A stretch of DNA of 64,000 nucleotides from the NCBI GenBank assembly GCA_963840445.1, contig CAWIZC010000041.1:6875-70874 (forward strand), read 5' to 3'. The notes beneath the pieces are model-generated. The model had not been told where the DNA came from, searched no databases, and saw nothing but the letters and a program-made list of their open reading frames with translations. Position 1 is the stretch's first letter; each line of letters opens with the position of its first letter. The translations under genes were made by a program, and so were the position numbers. This document shows, in pieces, positions 25,054 through 32,903 of this stretch. This DNA is from AWTP1-13 sp963840445. Its GTDB lineage: Bacteria > Pseudomonadota > Alphaproteobacteria > Rhizobiales > Hyphomicrobiaceae.

Positions 25054-25557
25054 GGGGCGCGCACCGCGCTACGCCCGCTTCATTCACCATGCGCGCGCAA
25101 TCCTGCGGCGCGCCAATCCCCGTGCGTTCCAGCTGTCGGACAATGCGCCTACCTCGGCTCAACGAGGGGCGCCAGCTCAAGCAGCGTCTCGGTTGGTGCG
25201 AGCCGGGGGTCGTATCCGGGCAGCCCTGCCAAGGGCGCTCCGCTCGATGTGGCCAGTTGGGTCACTCGCTGGAGCCGCGTAGCGGAAATCCGAATACGGC
25301 GCGGGGCGTCCGTGCCAGCATGGGCTGCCCGACTACATCAGAGCCAGGCGTGGATGCCCCGCTCCCTCAATTTTTGTGAACTGACATCCGCGGAGCGCGA
25401 GCGTCAGAAAGAAACGGCGCGTGCGCAAGTGGATGGCCGGCGCAGCTATTTATGTGCATGCCTCCGGCATGACGCGCCGCGCCGCCAGTCGGCCGCGGGG
25501 AGTGCGCTCGCAGCGCCGAAGAGACGACCCAACGAATACTTGCTCAGGGGAGAGACG
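25054..25557. other. About 500 bp without a supported gene
   Basis: Six-frame reading gives only low-complexity or shadow-like frames. A REP-like hairpin GCATGCCTCCGGCATGAC lies near 25457. The end of the region leads into the 17-residue ORF at 25558. No convincing gene, RNA or promoter was identified. Confidence 0.5.
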
Positions 25558-25611
25558 ATGGCGCCTTTCCCGTCAATTTGTGTGCGCCGCACTGTGAAAT
25601 CCGTGACCTGA
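25558..25611 (+). CDS. 17-residue ORF with good Shine-Dalgarno site (possible leader peptide)
   Basis: Reads MAPFPSICVRRTVKSVT then TGA, behind AGGGGAGAGACG. It precedes the 48-residue membrane protein gene by 55 bases. It pairs in layout with the 18-residue ORF before rsgA (3144-3200): strong ribosome-binding site, similar size, an ending rich in Arg/Val/Thr, and about 55-60 bases to the next start. Translation is unproven. Confidence 0.4.
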   Translation: MAPFPSICVRRTVKSVT

Positions 25612-25666
25612 CCATCGACTGGGCTTACAACGGAGCATTGGCTTTCTTTCTTCAGGGAGGATCCAC

Positions 25667-25813
25667 ATGGCCGCCAAAGAGCCCGTTGATACAAAGGCCC
25701 TAGTCTTCACTGTGCTCGCCGCGATCTTCATCATCGCGGTCAGTCTCGCGAGCCTGCATGCCACGATGGGCACCGACGGCGGTGCTACGCCGACCCAGAG
25801 CGCGAAGAAATAA
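25667..25813 (+). CDS. 48-residue single-span membrane protein
   Basis: GGGAGG lies exactly 6 bases before ATG 25667. The product has a short polar N-terminus (MAAKEPVDTKA), one membrane helix (LVFTVLAAIFIIAVSLASL) and a polar tail ending QSAKK. The ribosome-binding site and clean topology make it a convincing small gene. Function unknown. Convergent with pta, only 22 bases from its end. Confidence 0.6.
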   Translation: MAAKEPVDTKALVFTVLAAIFIIAVSLASLHATMGTDGGATPTQSAKK

Positions 25814-25835
25814 GCTGGGTTCAGCCTAGCCTAGC

Positions 25836-26811
25836 CTAGGCCCGGGCGAGGGTGACGGCGGCGGTGGCGATGATGTCGTCGACGCTGGCCCCGCGCGACA
25901 GGTCGGAGATCGGCCGGGCGAAGCCCTGCAGGAAGCGGACCGATGGCGGTGGCGCCGCCCAGGTGCTGCACCAGCTTGTAGGCGATGTTGCCGGCATCGA
26001 GGTCGGGGAAGATCAGCACATTGGCCCGGCCGGCGACGGGGCTGCCCGCCTTCACCTTCTTGGCGGCCACGGCTTCGGACAGGGCCGCATCGCCCTGCAA
26101 CTCGCCGTCGACGGCAAGCTCGGGGCGGCGGCTGCGCACGATCGCGAGCGCCGCGCGCACCTTGTCGACGCGCGGATGGCTGGCGCTGCCGTGCGTGGAG
26201 AAGGAGAGCAGGGCGACGCGCGGCTCGCTGCCGAGCAGGCTTTGGGCGCTGTCGGCGGAGGCCAGCGCGATGTCGGCCAATTGCTCGGGGCTCGGATCGG
26301 CGTTGATGGCGCAGTCGGCAAACACGTAGGTGCCGCGCGAGGCCGGCAGGATCATCAGGAAGAAGCTCGACGGTGTGGCGATGCCGGGGGCGAGCCCGAC
26401 GGTCATCAGGCCGGCCTCGATCACTCGCCGGGTCGGGTTGGCGACGCCTGCCACCATGGCTGCCGCATCGCCGGCTGCCAGCATGGCGCCGCCGAAATAG
26501 AGAGGCTTCCTTAGCGTGCGCTCGGCCATGCTCTGTGTCATGCGCTCGCGGTTGGCAAGCAGTCTGCCGGCGTAGGCGGCAAGCGCGGCATCGCCGGCGG
26601 GATCGCGAATGGCACAGCCGTCGAGGCTGATGCCGAGGCCGGCGGCGCGGGCCTGCACATCGGCGGGGGCGCCGAGCAGCACCGGATGCGCCAGTCGCCG
26701 TGCGCTAAGCTGTTGTGCGCTGCGCAAAATGCGCTCGTCCTCGCCTTCCGGTAGAACCACCTTGAGCGCGCGATCCCGGATCGCGTTCATGCTTGCTGCG
26801 ACGATGTCCAA
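25836..26811 (-). CDS. pta: Phosphate acetyltransferase (Pta), with an apparent C-terminal frameshift
   Basis: Converts acetyl-CoA and phosphate to acetyl phosphate and CoA. TTG 26811 behind AAGGAG is the best start; ATG 26790 is the alternative. Family landmarks are ALKVVLPEGEDERIL, LYFGGAMLAAGDAAAMVAG, GIATPSSFFLMI, FADCAINADPSPEQLADIA, LSFSTHGSA and VLIFPDLDAGNIAYKLVQHL. After GGATAIGP the frame becomes unlike Pta. Removing one of the two G at 25931-25932 restores LLQGFARPISDLSRGASVDD and a stop at 25836; as read, the frame ends at 25831. Short Pta form of about 324 residues. Confidence 0.85.
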
Positions 26812-26842
26812 TGCCTGCCACTCCTTCGACGCCGGTTCGGCA

Positions 26843-27009
26843 CTAGTGTGATGATCGAGCAGTTCGCCGGAGTTCGCAGCATGGTTCGGAGCGAATTTGT
26901 CGATCTGAATCACACTAGCAAGTTCATGATTCTAGTGTCCCTTATGATTGCGAAGTTCGCTCGGGACGCTAGCGGCGAGGTCAGGCGAACTTCGCAATCG
27001 GGAAGCTGG
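26843..27009. repeat. CTAG-bounded twin-hairpin repeat, unit 1
   Basis: Two successive imperfect palindromes. Arm 1 is 26843-26918, from CTAGTGTGATGATCGAG to GATCTGAATCACACTAG. A 13-bp spacer follows, then arm 2 at 26932-27009, starting CTAGTGTCC with stem ATTGCGAAGTTCGC / GCGAACTTCGCAAT and a decayed right end. It lies between the divergent pta and citrate synthase genes. The same 166-167 bp design recurs at 30773, 33896 (inverted) and 34059. Confidence 0.85.
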
Positions 27010-27061
27010 CCTGCATGCGGCTCGTCCTAGCACACGATCAGGCCCGCAGCGGAGATGCACC

Positions 27062-28204
27062 ATGAGCACGGCCGAGACTGCAACCAAGGTCCATCGCGGC
27101 CTCAAGGATGTCTATTTCGAGCGGTCGGAAACTACTTTTATCGACGGCAAGGCCGGCGAGCTGCGCTATCGCGGCTATTCCATCCACGACCTGGCCCAGC
27201 AATCGACCTTCGAGGAGACCGCCTACCTGCTGCTGTACGGCGAGCTGCCGACCAAGGCGCAGCTGGCCCGCATCGACGCCGACCTGAAGACTGCCCGCCA
27301 GCTGCCGCCGCCGATCCTCAGCATCATCGAGGCCGTGAAGGCCGCACACCCTATGGATGTGCTGCGCACTGCAGTCTCCGCACTGGCCGCGTTCGACAAA
27401 GAGGTCGCAGACAATTCGCGTGATGCGACGGTGCGCAAGGGGATCAGGCTCACCTCGCAGGTGCCGATGATCGTTGCCGTGCACGACCGCATCCGCAACG
27501 GCAAAGCGCCGGTGGCACCGGATGCCAAGCTCGGGCACGCCGCCAACTTCCTGTGGATGCTGAAGGGCGAGAAGCCGTCGGCGGACGCCGCCAAGCTGCT
27601 GGATGTCGATCTCGTGCTGCACGCCGAGCATGGGTCGAACGCCTCTTCGTTCACGGCCCGTGTGGTGGTCGGCACGCAGGCCAACCTGCACGCGGCGATC
27701 ACCGCCGCGGTGGCGGCGCTGTCGGGGCCCGCGCACGGAGGCGCGGCCGAGGACGTGCTCGGCATGGCCCAGGAGATCGGCGACCCGGCCAACGTCGCCG
27801 CCTACGTCAAGAAGAAACGCGACGCCAAGGAGGCCATCACCGGCTTCGGCCATCGCGTCTATCGGGCTGAGGATCCGCGCGCCCGACACATGCGCGAGGG
27901 CGTCAAGCGGCTGTCGCAGGAGATGGGCCAGCCCCAGTGGTACGCGATCCTCGAGGCGCTGGTGCAGGCAATGGCGCCTTACGCGCGGCACGGCGTCAAC
28001 GTCAACGTCGATTTCTATTCGGGCGTCATCTACTACTTGCACCAGATCCCGAAGGACCTGTTCGTGCCGATCTTTGCCGTCGGCCGCGTGCCCGGCTGGA
28101 CCGTGCAGGTGCTGGAGCAGCAGGCCAACAACATCCTGATCCGGCCGCTCACGCTCTACAGCGGGCCGGCGCCGCGCGACTACGTTCCGATCGACAAGCG
28201 CTGA
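27062..28204 (+). CDS. Citrate synthase / 2-methylcitrate synthase family protein
   Basis: 380 residues from ATG 27062, behind AGCGGAGA; the frame is open upstream only through the repeat. Condenses oxaloacetate with acetyl-CoA or propionyl-CoA. The catalytic triad is present: His in HAEHGSNAS or GPAHGGAAED, His in GFGHRVYRAEDPRA, and Asp in NVNVDFYSGVIYY. The C-terminal PIFAVGRVPGWTVQVLEQ and RPLTLYSGP are typical. The short form of about 380 residues matches the PrpC/CitZ-type subgroup rather than the long proteobacterial GltA. Which acyl-CoA is used cannot be decided; no prpB or prpD is in view. Confidence 0.9.
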   Translation: MSTAETATKVHRGLKDVYFERSETTFIDGKAGELRYRGYSIHDLAQQSTFEETAYLLLYGELPTKAQLARIDADLKTARQLPPPILSIIEAVKAAHPMDVLRTAVSALAAFDKEVADNSRDATVRKGIRLTSQVPMIVAVHDRIRNGKAPVAPDAKLGHAANFLWMLKGEKPSADAAKLLDVDLVLHAEHGSNASSFTARVVVGTQANLHAAITAAVAALSGPAHGGAAEDVLGMAQEIGDPANVAAYVKKKRDAKEAITGFGHRVYRAEDPRARHMREGVKRLSQEMGQPQWYAILEALVQAMAPYARHGVNVNVDFYSGVIYYLHQIPKDLFVPIFAVGRVPGWTVQVLEQQANNILIRPLTLYSGPAPRDYVPIDKR

Positions 28205-28223
28205 CGCGGAAGGCGCAAACAAA

Positions 28224-28246
28224 GGTCCGGGCGAGCCGCCCGGACC
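28224..28246 (-). terminator. GC-rich hairpin between convergent genes, T-tail on the minus strand
   Basis: GGTCCGGGCG-AGC-CGCCCGGACC is a perfect 10-bp stem. On the minus strand it is followed by TTTGTTTG, so it suits termination of the Gly/Tyr-rich protein gene. It could also stop citrate synthase transcripts. Confidence 0.75.
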
Positions 28247-28262
28247 TAATCGGCCTCACATC

Positions 28263-28655
28263 TCAGTCGTAGTAGCCGCCGTCGAGGCAGGCGTAGTAGC
28301 GGTTCCACCAATAGCCGCTGCCAGTATCAAGTGCCCTGTGCCTCAGCCAGTAGCAGCTGCTCGTGTAGCCATAGTAGCCGTAGCCATAGGCCAGCGGCAC
28401 GCCGACGCCCACGAACCGATGCCGGTGGCGGAAGGCAAACTTGTTGCCGTAGAACTTGCCGCCATAGACTTTGGGGCCACCGTAGAACTTCTGGCCACCG
28501 TAGAACTTGGGGCCAGCATAGGCCTTGCCGCCGTAGAACTTGCCGCCACCCGACCAATGGCCGCTTGGCTTGTAGGCTTGTGTCGTCTCGACGCTGCCGG
28601 CCAGCATCAGCACTGAAAGCGCTGCGGCAGCCGAAACCATCCATGTTTTACGCAT
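28263..28655 (-). CDS. Exported Gly/Tyr-rich protein with KFYGG repeats
   Basis: 130 residues from ATG 28655 with GAGGAGA upstream. Signal peptide MRKTWMVSAAAALSVLMLAG. The mature part begins with a tandem low-complexity array of K-(F/V/A)-Y-(G/A)-G-type units (KFYGGKAYAGPKFYGGQKFY and onward) and then RHRHRFVGVGVPLAYGYGYY. A compact end with two Cys follows (SSCYWLRHRA, YYACLDGGYYD). Similar secreted proteins are common in Hyphomicrobiales with no assigned function. Confidence 0.7.
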   Translation of the reverse strand: MRKTWMVSAAAALSVLMLAGSVETTQAYKPSGHWSGGGKFYGGKAYAGPKFYGGQKFYGGPKVYGGKFYGNKFAFRHRHRFVGVGVPLAYGYGYYGYTSSCYWLRHRALDTGSGYWWNRYYACLDGGYYD

Positions 28656-28808
28656 GTGCTTCTCCTCGATCCCTAGCGTGATCCTCGAGGGACAGCACGA
28701 TTGTAGGCGTCCAAGCAAAGCCAAGTCTTGTCAAAAACGCGCGAGACAGGCATGAGCCTGCCAGAAAGCTGCAGTGACGGCAGTATTGCCGCACAGGAGT
28801 AGAACGCC

Positions 28809-30014
28809 ATGCAGGACAAGACGCCGGGCCAGAGGGCCGCCGCCTTCCAGTGGGAGGATCCGTTCCTCCTCGAGGATCAGCTGACCGAGGACGAGCGCGC
28901 CATCCGAGATACCGCGCGCGCCTACGCGCAGGACAAGCTGGCTCCGCGCGTGATCGAGGCCTATCTCCAGGAAAAGACCGACCGGGCCATCTTCGATGAG
29001 ATGGGGGCGCTTGGTCTGCTCGGCGTGACGATCCCGGAGAAGTACGGCTGCGCCGGTGCCAACTACGTGAGCTATGGCCTGGTGGCGCGCGAGGTTGAGC
29101 GCGTGGATTCGGGCTACCGCTCCATGAATAGCGTGCAGTCGTCGCTGGTGATGTACCCGATCTATGCCTATGGCTCGGAGGAGCAGCGCGAGAAGTACCT
29201 GCCCAAGCTCGGCTCCGGCCAGTGGGTCGGTTGCTTCGGCCTGACCGAGCCCGACGCGGGGTCCGATCCCGCCGGCATGAAGACGCGCGCCGAGAAGGTG
29301 GCGGACGGCTACCGCCTGACCGGCACCAAGATGTGGATCTCCAACGCGCCGATCGCTGACGTGTTCGTGGTGTGGGCCAAATCGGTCGCGCACGACAATG
29401 AGATCCGCGGCTTCATCCTGGAGAAGGGCATGAAGGGGCTGTCGGCGCCCAAGATCGGCGGCAAGCTGTCGCTGCGCGCCTCCATCACCGGCGAGATCGT
29501 CATGGAGGGCGTGGTGGTGCCGGAGGAGAACCTGCTGCCCAACGTGTCGGGCCTCAAAGGGCCGTTCGGTTGCCTCAACCGGGCGCGCTACGGCATCGCC
29601 TGGGGCGCCATGGGGGCGGCCGAGGACTGCTGGCAGCGCGCACGCCAGTACACGCTCGACCGCAAGCAGTTCGGTAAGCCGCTGGCCGGCACCCAGCTCG
29701 TGCAGAAGAAGCTGGCCGACATGCAGACCGAGATCGCTTTGGGATTGCAGGGGGCCTTACGCGTCGGCCGTCTGTTCGACGAGGGCAAGATGGCGCCGGA
29801 GATGATCTCCATCGTCAAGCGCAACAACTGCGGCAAGGCGCTCGACATCGCCCGCATGGCCCGCGACATGCACGGCGGCAACGGCATCCAGATCGAGTAT
29901 CACGTGATGCGCCACGCCGCGAACCTGGAGACCGTCAACACCTACGAGGGCACGCACGATGTGCACGCCTTGATCCTCGGCCGGGCCATCACGGGGATAC
30001 AGGCGTTCTTCTAG
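28809..30014 (+). CDS. gcdH: Glutaryl-CoA dehydrogenase-like acyl-CoA dehydrogenase
   Basis: 401 residues, standard length. Oxidises and decarboxylates glutaryl-CoA to crotonyl-CoA in lysine/tryptophan breakdown, using FAD. Features seen are EDPFLLEDQLTEDERAIRDT, YRSMNSVQSSLVMYPI, the FAD motif GCFGLTEPDAGSDPAGMKT and WISNAPIADVFVVWAK. Also present are FGCLNRARYGIAWG, QFGKPLAGTQLVQKKLADM, HGGNGI and the catalytic Glu in NTYEGTHDVHALILGRAITG. An AGGAG-type site precedes the start. A GcdH assignment is favoured over general acyl-CoA dehydrogenase by these motifs. Confidence 0.93.
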   Translation: MQDKTPGQRAAAFQWEDPFLLEDQLTEDERAIRDTARAYAQDKLAPRVIEAYLQEKTDRAIFDEMGALGLLGVTIPEKYGCAGANYVSYGLVAREVERVDSGYRSMNSVQSSLVMYPIYAYGSEEQREKYLPKLGSGQWVGCFGLTEPDAGSDPAGMKTRAEKVADGYRLTGTKMWISNAPIADVFVVWAKSVAHDNEIRGFILEKGMKGLSAPKIGGKLSLRASITGEIVMEGVVVPEENLLPNVSGLKGPFGCLNRARYGIAWGAMGAAEDCWQRARQYTLDRKQFGKPLAGTQLVQKKLADMQTEIALGLQGALRVGRLFDEGKMAPEMISIVKRNNCGKALDIARMARDMHGGNGIQIEYHVMRHAANLETVNTYEGTHDVHALILGRAITGIQAFF

Positions 30015-30086
30015 GGCGGAGCGGCGGTCAGGATTCTATGACAGCGCGGGCGCACGTTCACCCCGACTGCAAAAAGGGCCTGCACC

Positions 30087-30767
30087 ATGCTGGCATTCGA
30101 CAGGGTTTCAGCTGACCTCAACGACGAGGTGCTGTTCGACTGCCGCCATCTCATCCTGGCCGGCTGGACGGGGCGAGATGAAGCATCCGTGCGCGGGCAC
30201 ATGGCCGAACTCGCCGAGCACGGCGTGCCGCCGCCGTCGACCTTTCCGCTGTTCTATCGGGTCAGTGCGTCACTGGTGTCGCAAACCGACCGCCTGGAGG
30301 TCTTGGGCCCTCACACCTCGGGCGAGATCGAATACGTGATCGTCGCCATGGACGATGGCCTGTGGATCACCGTCGGCTCTGACCAGACCGACCGCAAGGC
30401 CGAGGCACATGGCGTGGCGCTTTCCAAGCAGCTGGCCGGCAAGGTGCTGGGCCCGACGCTGTGGCGGCTCGATGAGCTGCGCGGCCGCTGGGACAGCCTG
30501 GAGCTGCGCGCACATGTCATGATCGGCGGCGAGCGCGTGCTCTACCAGGAGGGCTCCCTTGCCTTGATGCGCACGCCGGACGATCTCATCGCCCGCTACA
30601 CAGCCGGCGGAGGCGCCATGAAGGCCGGCACGGTCATGATGAGCGGCACCCTCAATGCCATCGGCGGCATTCGCCCGGCGTCACGCTTCGAGATGCGCCT
30701 CGAAGACCCGGCGACCGGGCGCGCCATCACGCACGCCTACGACACGCGGCTGCCGGTTATCGCCTAG
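30087..30767 (+). CDS. DUF2848 domain protein
   Basis: 226 residues. Matches the DUF2848 pattern: LILAGWTGRDEASVRGHMAEL, FPLFYRVSASL, GEIEYVIVAMDDGLWITVGSDQTDRK split around the DxTDRK core, VALSKQLAGKVLGPTLWR, and VLYQEGSLALMRTPDDLI. The His/Asp/Glu-rich core suggests a small-molecule enzyme, perhaps fumarylacetoacetate-hydrolase-like; that is inference. It lies 72 bases after gcdH and may be co-transcribed, hinting at acyl or dicarboxylate catabolism. Confidence 0.82.
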   Translation: MLAFDRVSADLNDEVLFDCRHLILAGWTGRDEASVRGHMAELAEHGVPPPSTFPLFYRVSASLVSQTDRLEVLGPHTSGEIEYVIVAMDDGLWITVGSDQTDRKAEAHGVALSKQLAGKVLGPTLWRLDELRGRWDSLELRAHVMIGGERVLYQEGSLALMRTPDDLIARYTAGGGAMKAGTVMMSGTLNAIGGIRPASRFEMRLEDPATGRAITHAYDTRLPVIA

Positions 30768-30772
30768 CCGCG

Positions 30773-30945
30773 CTAGTGCGATGATCGGGAAGTCCCCTAC
30801 CACCTTCTGCAGCAAGGTTGGAGGCGGACTTCTCGATCTGATCGCACGAGCACACACATTGATTGAGCTAGTGTCCTTCAGCTCGCGAAATTCGTTCAAC
30901 ATCAGCCGCACGTGGCGCGATTTCGCGACGAGCCTGGGGCGCCGC
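30773..30945. repeat. CTAG-bounded twin-hairpin repeat, unit 2
   Basis: Arm 1 is 30773-30850 (CTAGTGCGATGATCGGGA ... CTCGATCTGATCGCACGAG). A 17-bp spacer follows, then arm 2 from 30868 (CTAGTGTCCTTCAG, stem CTCGCGAAAT / ATTTCGCGACGAG) with a decayed right end near 30945. It starts 5 bases after the DUF2848 stop and overlaps the last codons of the convergent lipoprotein gene. Stem bases differ from units 1, 3 and 4 but remain self-complementary. Confidence 0.8.
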
Positions 30946-31183
30946 ATCTCTGGGCGGCAATGGCCTGGGCGATGATGGCATCCTGCTGCGGGCGCGACAT
31001 GCCGGACGAGCGGCCGGTCACGTCGAAGCTGCCGGTTTCGCCAATGATCGCCTGATAACCGTAGACCCGCTCGGCGGAGCCACCGCAACCGCCAAGGGTT
31101 GCCGCAGCTGCGAACAGCGCCGGCAGGCACCAGGATGGGCGCAAAAGAGCGGACAGCGCGAAGCTGCGACGCAACGGAGGCAT
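30902..31183 (-). CDS. Small lipoprotein, unknown; C-terminus encoded by repeat unit 2
   Basis: 93 residues from ATG 31183 with GAAAGG 10 bases upstream. The signal peptide ends in a lipobox (LFAAAATLGGCGG), so a lipid anchor is expected. The mature part ERVYGYQAIIGETGSFDVTG and RPQQDAIIAQAIAAQRCG is followed by about a dozen residues and a stop codon that fall inside the repeat arm 30868-30945. The repeat therefore appears to have replaced the original end of the gene. No family is recognised. Confidence 0.55.
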   Translation of the reverse strand: MPPLRRSFALSALLRPSWCLPALFAAAATLGGCGGSAERVYGYQAIIGETGSFDVTGRSSGMSRPQQDAIIAQAIAAQRCGAPGSSRNRATCG

Positions 31184-31249
31184 GGGCAACGCCTTTCACC
31201 GCAACGCAATTTCCGGCAGTACACCACACAGAGGTTAAGCCTCGGCTAA

Positions 31250-31443
31250 GCTGCGCTTCGAACTGACGCTGGGCCAATTGAACAGCGGCCGAAACCCGGC
31301 AAAGCCATGAACAGCCGATGAATGGCGCGTTCAGAGTGAGTTCAAGGGCCGGGTCCTAAGTTGCAATCACCCTGATTGATCTATCTTCCCCGGCGTGATC
31401 CAAGGGGCCTCGGTGTGCAGGGTCACCGAGGCCTTTTTCTTTT
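31250..31443 (+). ncRNA. Candidate small RNA ending in an intrinsic terminator
   Basis: GGCCTCGGTG (31406-31415) and CACCGAGGCC (31424-31433) form a perfect 10-bp stem with an 8-base loop followed by TTTTTCTTTT, a textbook terminator on the plus strand. No plus-strand ORF with a ribosome-binding site precedes it after the lipoprotein start at 31183, so a short untranslated transcript between about 31250 and 31443 is the simplest source. The 5' end is a guess. The alternative is an attenuator in the leader of the DUF1272 gene. Confidence 0.4.
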
Positions 31444-31486
31444 GCGCGCCAGCTTGGCCACTGCCATGCGCGACCACGGAGGATAG

Positions 31487-31741
31487 ATGCTCGCCCTTCG
31501 GCCCAACTGCGAATGCTGCGACAAGGATCTGCCGCCGGATGCGGCGGACGCCCTGATCTGTTCCTACGAATGCACCTTCTGCGCGGATTGCGCGGCCAAC
31601 CGCCTGCCGGGCGGGCGTTGTCCGAACTGCGGCGGGGAGCTGGTGCGCAGGCCCGTGCGGCCGAACGAGAAGCTGGCGAAGAACCCCGCCTCCACGCAGC
31701 GCGTGCTGAAACCCCACCCCGGCTGCGACAAAGCCGCGTAG
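31487..31741 (+). CDS. DUF1272 zinc-ribbon-like protein
   Basis: 84 residues behind a GGAGG site. The family pattern of paired cysteines is complete: CECCDKDLPPDA, ICSYECTFCADCAAN and GRCPNCGGELVRRP, giving eight Cys able to bind two zinc ions in a RING/zinc-ribbon-like fold. A small cytoplasmic protein of unknown function. It follows a strong terminator, so it has its own promoter or is controlled by attenuation. Confidence 0.88.
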   Translation: MLALRPNCECCDKDLPPDAADALICSYECTFCADCAANRLPGGRCPNCGGELVRRPVRPNEKLAKNPASTQRVLKPHPGCDKAA

Positions 31742-31904
31742 GGCACGCGCGCTGGTCGGTCTGGAGCCCTTCCGCCCCGTCGAAATCGCAGTCGGCAGCC
31801 ACCATCGAGTGCTGAGCTTGTCGAATCCCGGCGTTGCCGGACACATTCGCCCTGCGACATGCTCGGGGCTCGGGGTCGTTGCTTGGCTGTGAACCGGAAG
31901 GACT

Positions 31905-32903
31905 TCAAGCCCGGCCTGCCTCGACGGCGTGGCAGGCGACCTGCCGATCGCCGTGCGGCAGCAGCAACGGCAACTCGCGGCGGCAGCGCTCGAAGGCCAG
32001 CGGGCAGCGCGGGTGGAAGGCACAACCCGGCGGCGGCTCGATGGGATTGGGGATCTCACCCTCGATCACCCGCCGTTTGAGCCCGCTCATGGAAAGGTCC
32101 GGCAGGGCGTCGATCAGGGCGCGCGTATAGGGATGGCGCGGCGCCTCGAACAGCTCGCGGGCCGGCGCGTTCTCGACGATGCGGCCCAGATACATGACGG
32201 CGATGCGTGTCGCCATGTGGCGTACCACGGCGAGGTTGTGGCTGATGAACAGGTAGGTAATGCCGAACCTGTCCTGCAGGTCGCGCATCAGATTGAGGAT
32301 CTGCGCCTGCACGGATACGTCCAGCGCGCTGGTCGGCTCGTCGCAGACGATGAAATCGGCATTCGACGACAGCGCACGGGCTATGCAGATGCGCTGACGC
32401 TGGCCGCCGGAGAATTCATGCGGATACTTGGCGCCGTCGACGGGATCGAGCCCGACCAGGCGCAGCAGCTCGGCGACGCGGGCCTCGGTCTCGGCCTTGT
32501 CGCTGGTGAGGCCAAACGCACGGATCGGATCGGCGATGATATCGCCTACACGCCAGCGCGGATTGAGACTGGCGAACGGGTCCTGGAAGATCATCTGCAG
32601 GCGACGGCGCAGCTTCTGGCGCTCGGCCTCCTGCGCCGGCGCCCACATGTCGACGCCGTCGAAGGCGACGCTGCCCGATGTCGGCGGCAACAGTCCGACC
32701 ACCATTCTGGCGACCGTCGACTTGCCGGATCCGGACTCGCCGACCAGGGCCAGAGTCTCGCCGCGCTCGATCGTGAACGAGACGCCCGTTACCGCCTTGA
32801 GATAGGCCTTGTCCGTACCCTCGACCAGCCGATTGATCCAAGGCCGGGAGACGTCGAACACGCGGCTGAGGCCCTGCGCCTCGACAAGCGCCGGCTGCCT
32901 CAT
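31905..32903 (-). CDS. oppF: Peptide ABC transporter ATP-binding protein (OppF/DppF type)
   Basis: 332 residues. Walker A LVGESGSGKST, Q-loop IFQDPFASLNPRWRVGDII, signature EFSGGQRQRICIARAL, Walker B DFIVCDEPTSALDVS and switch HNLAVV are all present. The C-terminal oligopeptide-transporter extension has the Cys-rich GCAFHPRCPLAFERCRREL. An N-terminal insertion (WINRLVEGTDKAYLKAVTGV) is typical of OppF-type rather than OppD-type subunits. Its ATG at 32903 overlaps the expected oppD stop (ATGA). Last gene of the operon. Confidence 0.92.
   Translation of the reverse strand: MRQPALVEAQGLSRVFDVSRPWINRLVEGTDKAYLKAVTGVSFTIERGETLALVGESGSGKSTVARMVVGLLPPTSGSVAFDGVDMWAPAQEAERQKLRRRLQMIFQDPFASLNPRWRVGDIIADPIRAFGLTSDKAETEARVAELLRLVGLDPVDGAKYPHEFSGGQRQRICIARALSSNADFIVCDEPTSALDVSVQAQILNLMRDLQDRFGITYLFISHNLAVVRHMATRIAVMYLGRIVENAPARELFEAPRHPYTRALIDALPDLSMSGLKRRVIEGEIPNPIEPPPGCAFHPRCPLAFERCRRELPLLLPHGDRQVACHAVEAGRA

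Noticed and set aside
26812..26913. N-terminal extension of Pta
   Set aside because: It is translated repeat unit 1; the TTG at 26811 with AAGGAG is preferred.
26948..27061. N-terminal extension of citrate synthase
   Set aside because: The extension is translated repeat DNA with no ribosome-binding site; ATG 27062 has AGCGGAGA and matches the family start.
32416..32899. Extension of OppD to 491 residues
   Set aside because: This part is a shadow of oppF in another frame; the normal C-terminus and stop appear after a one-base correction.
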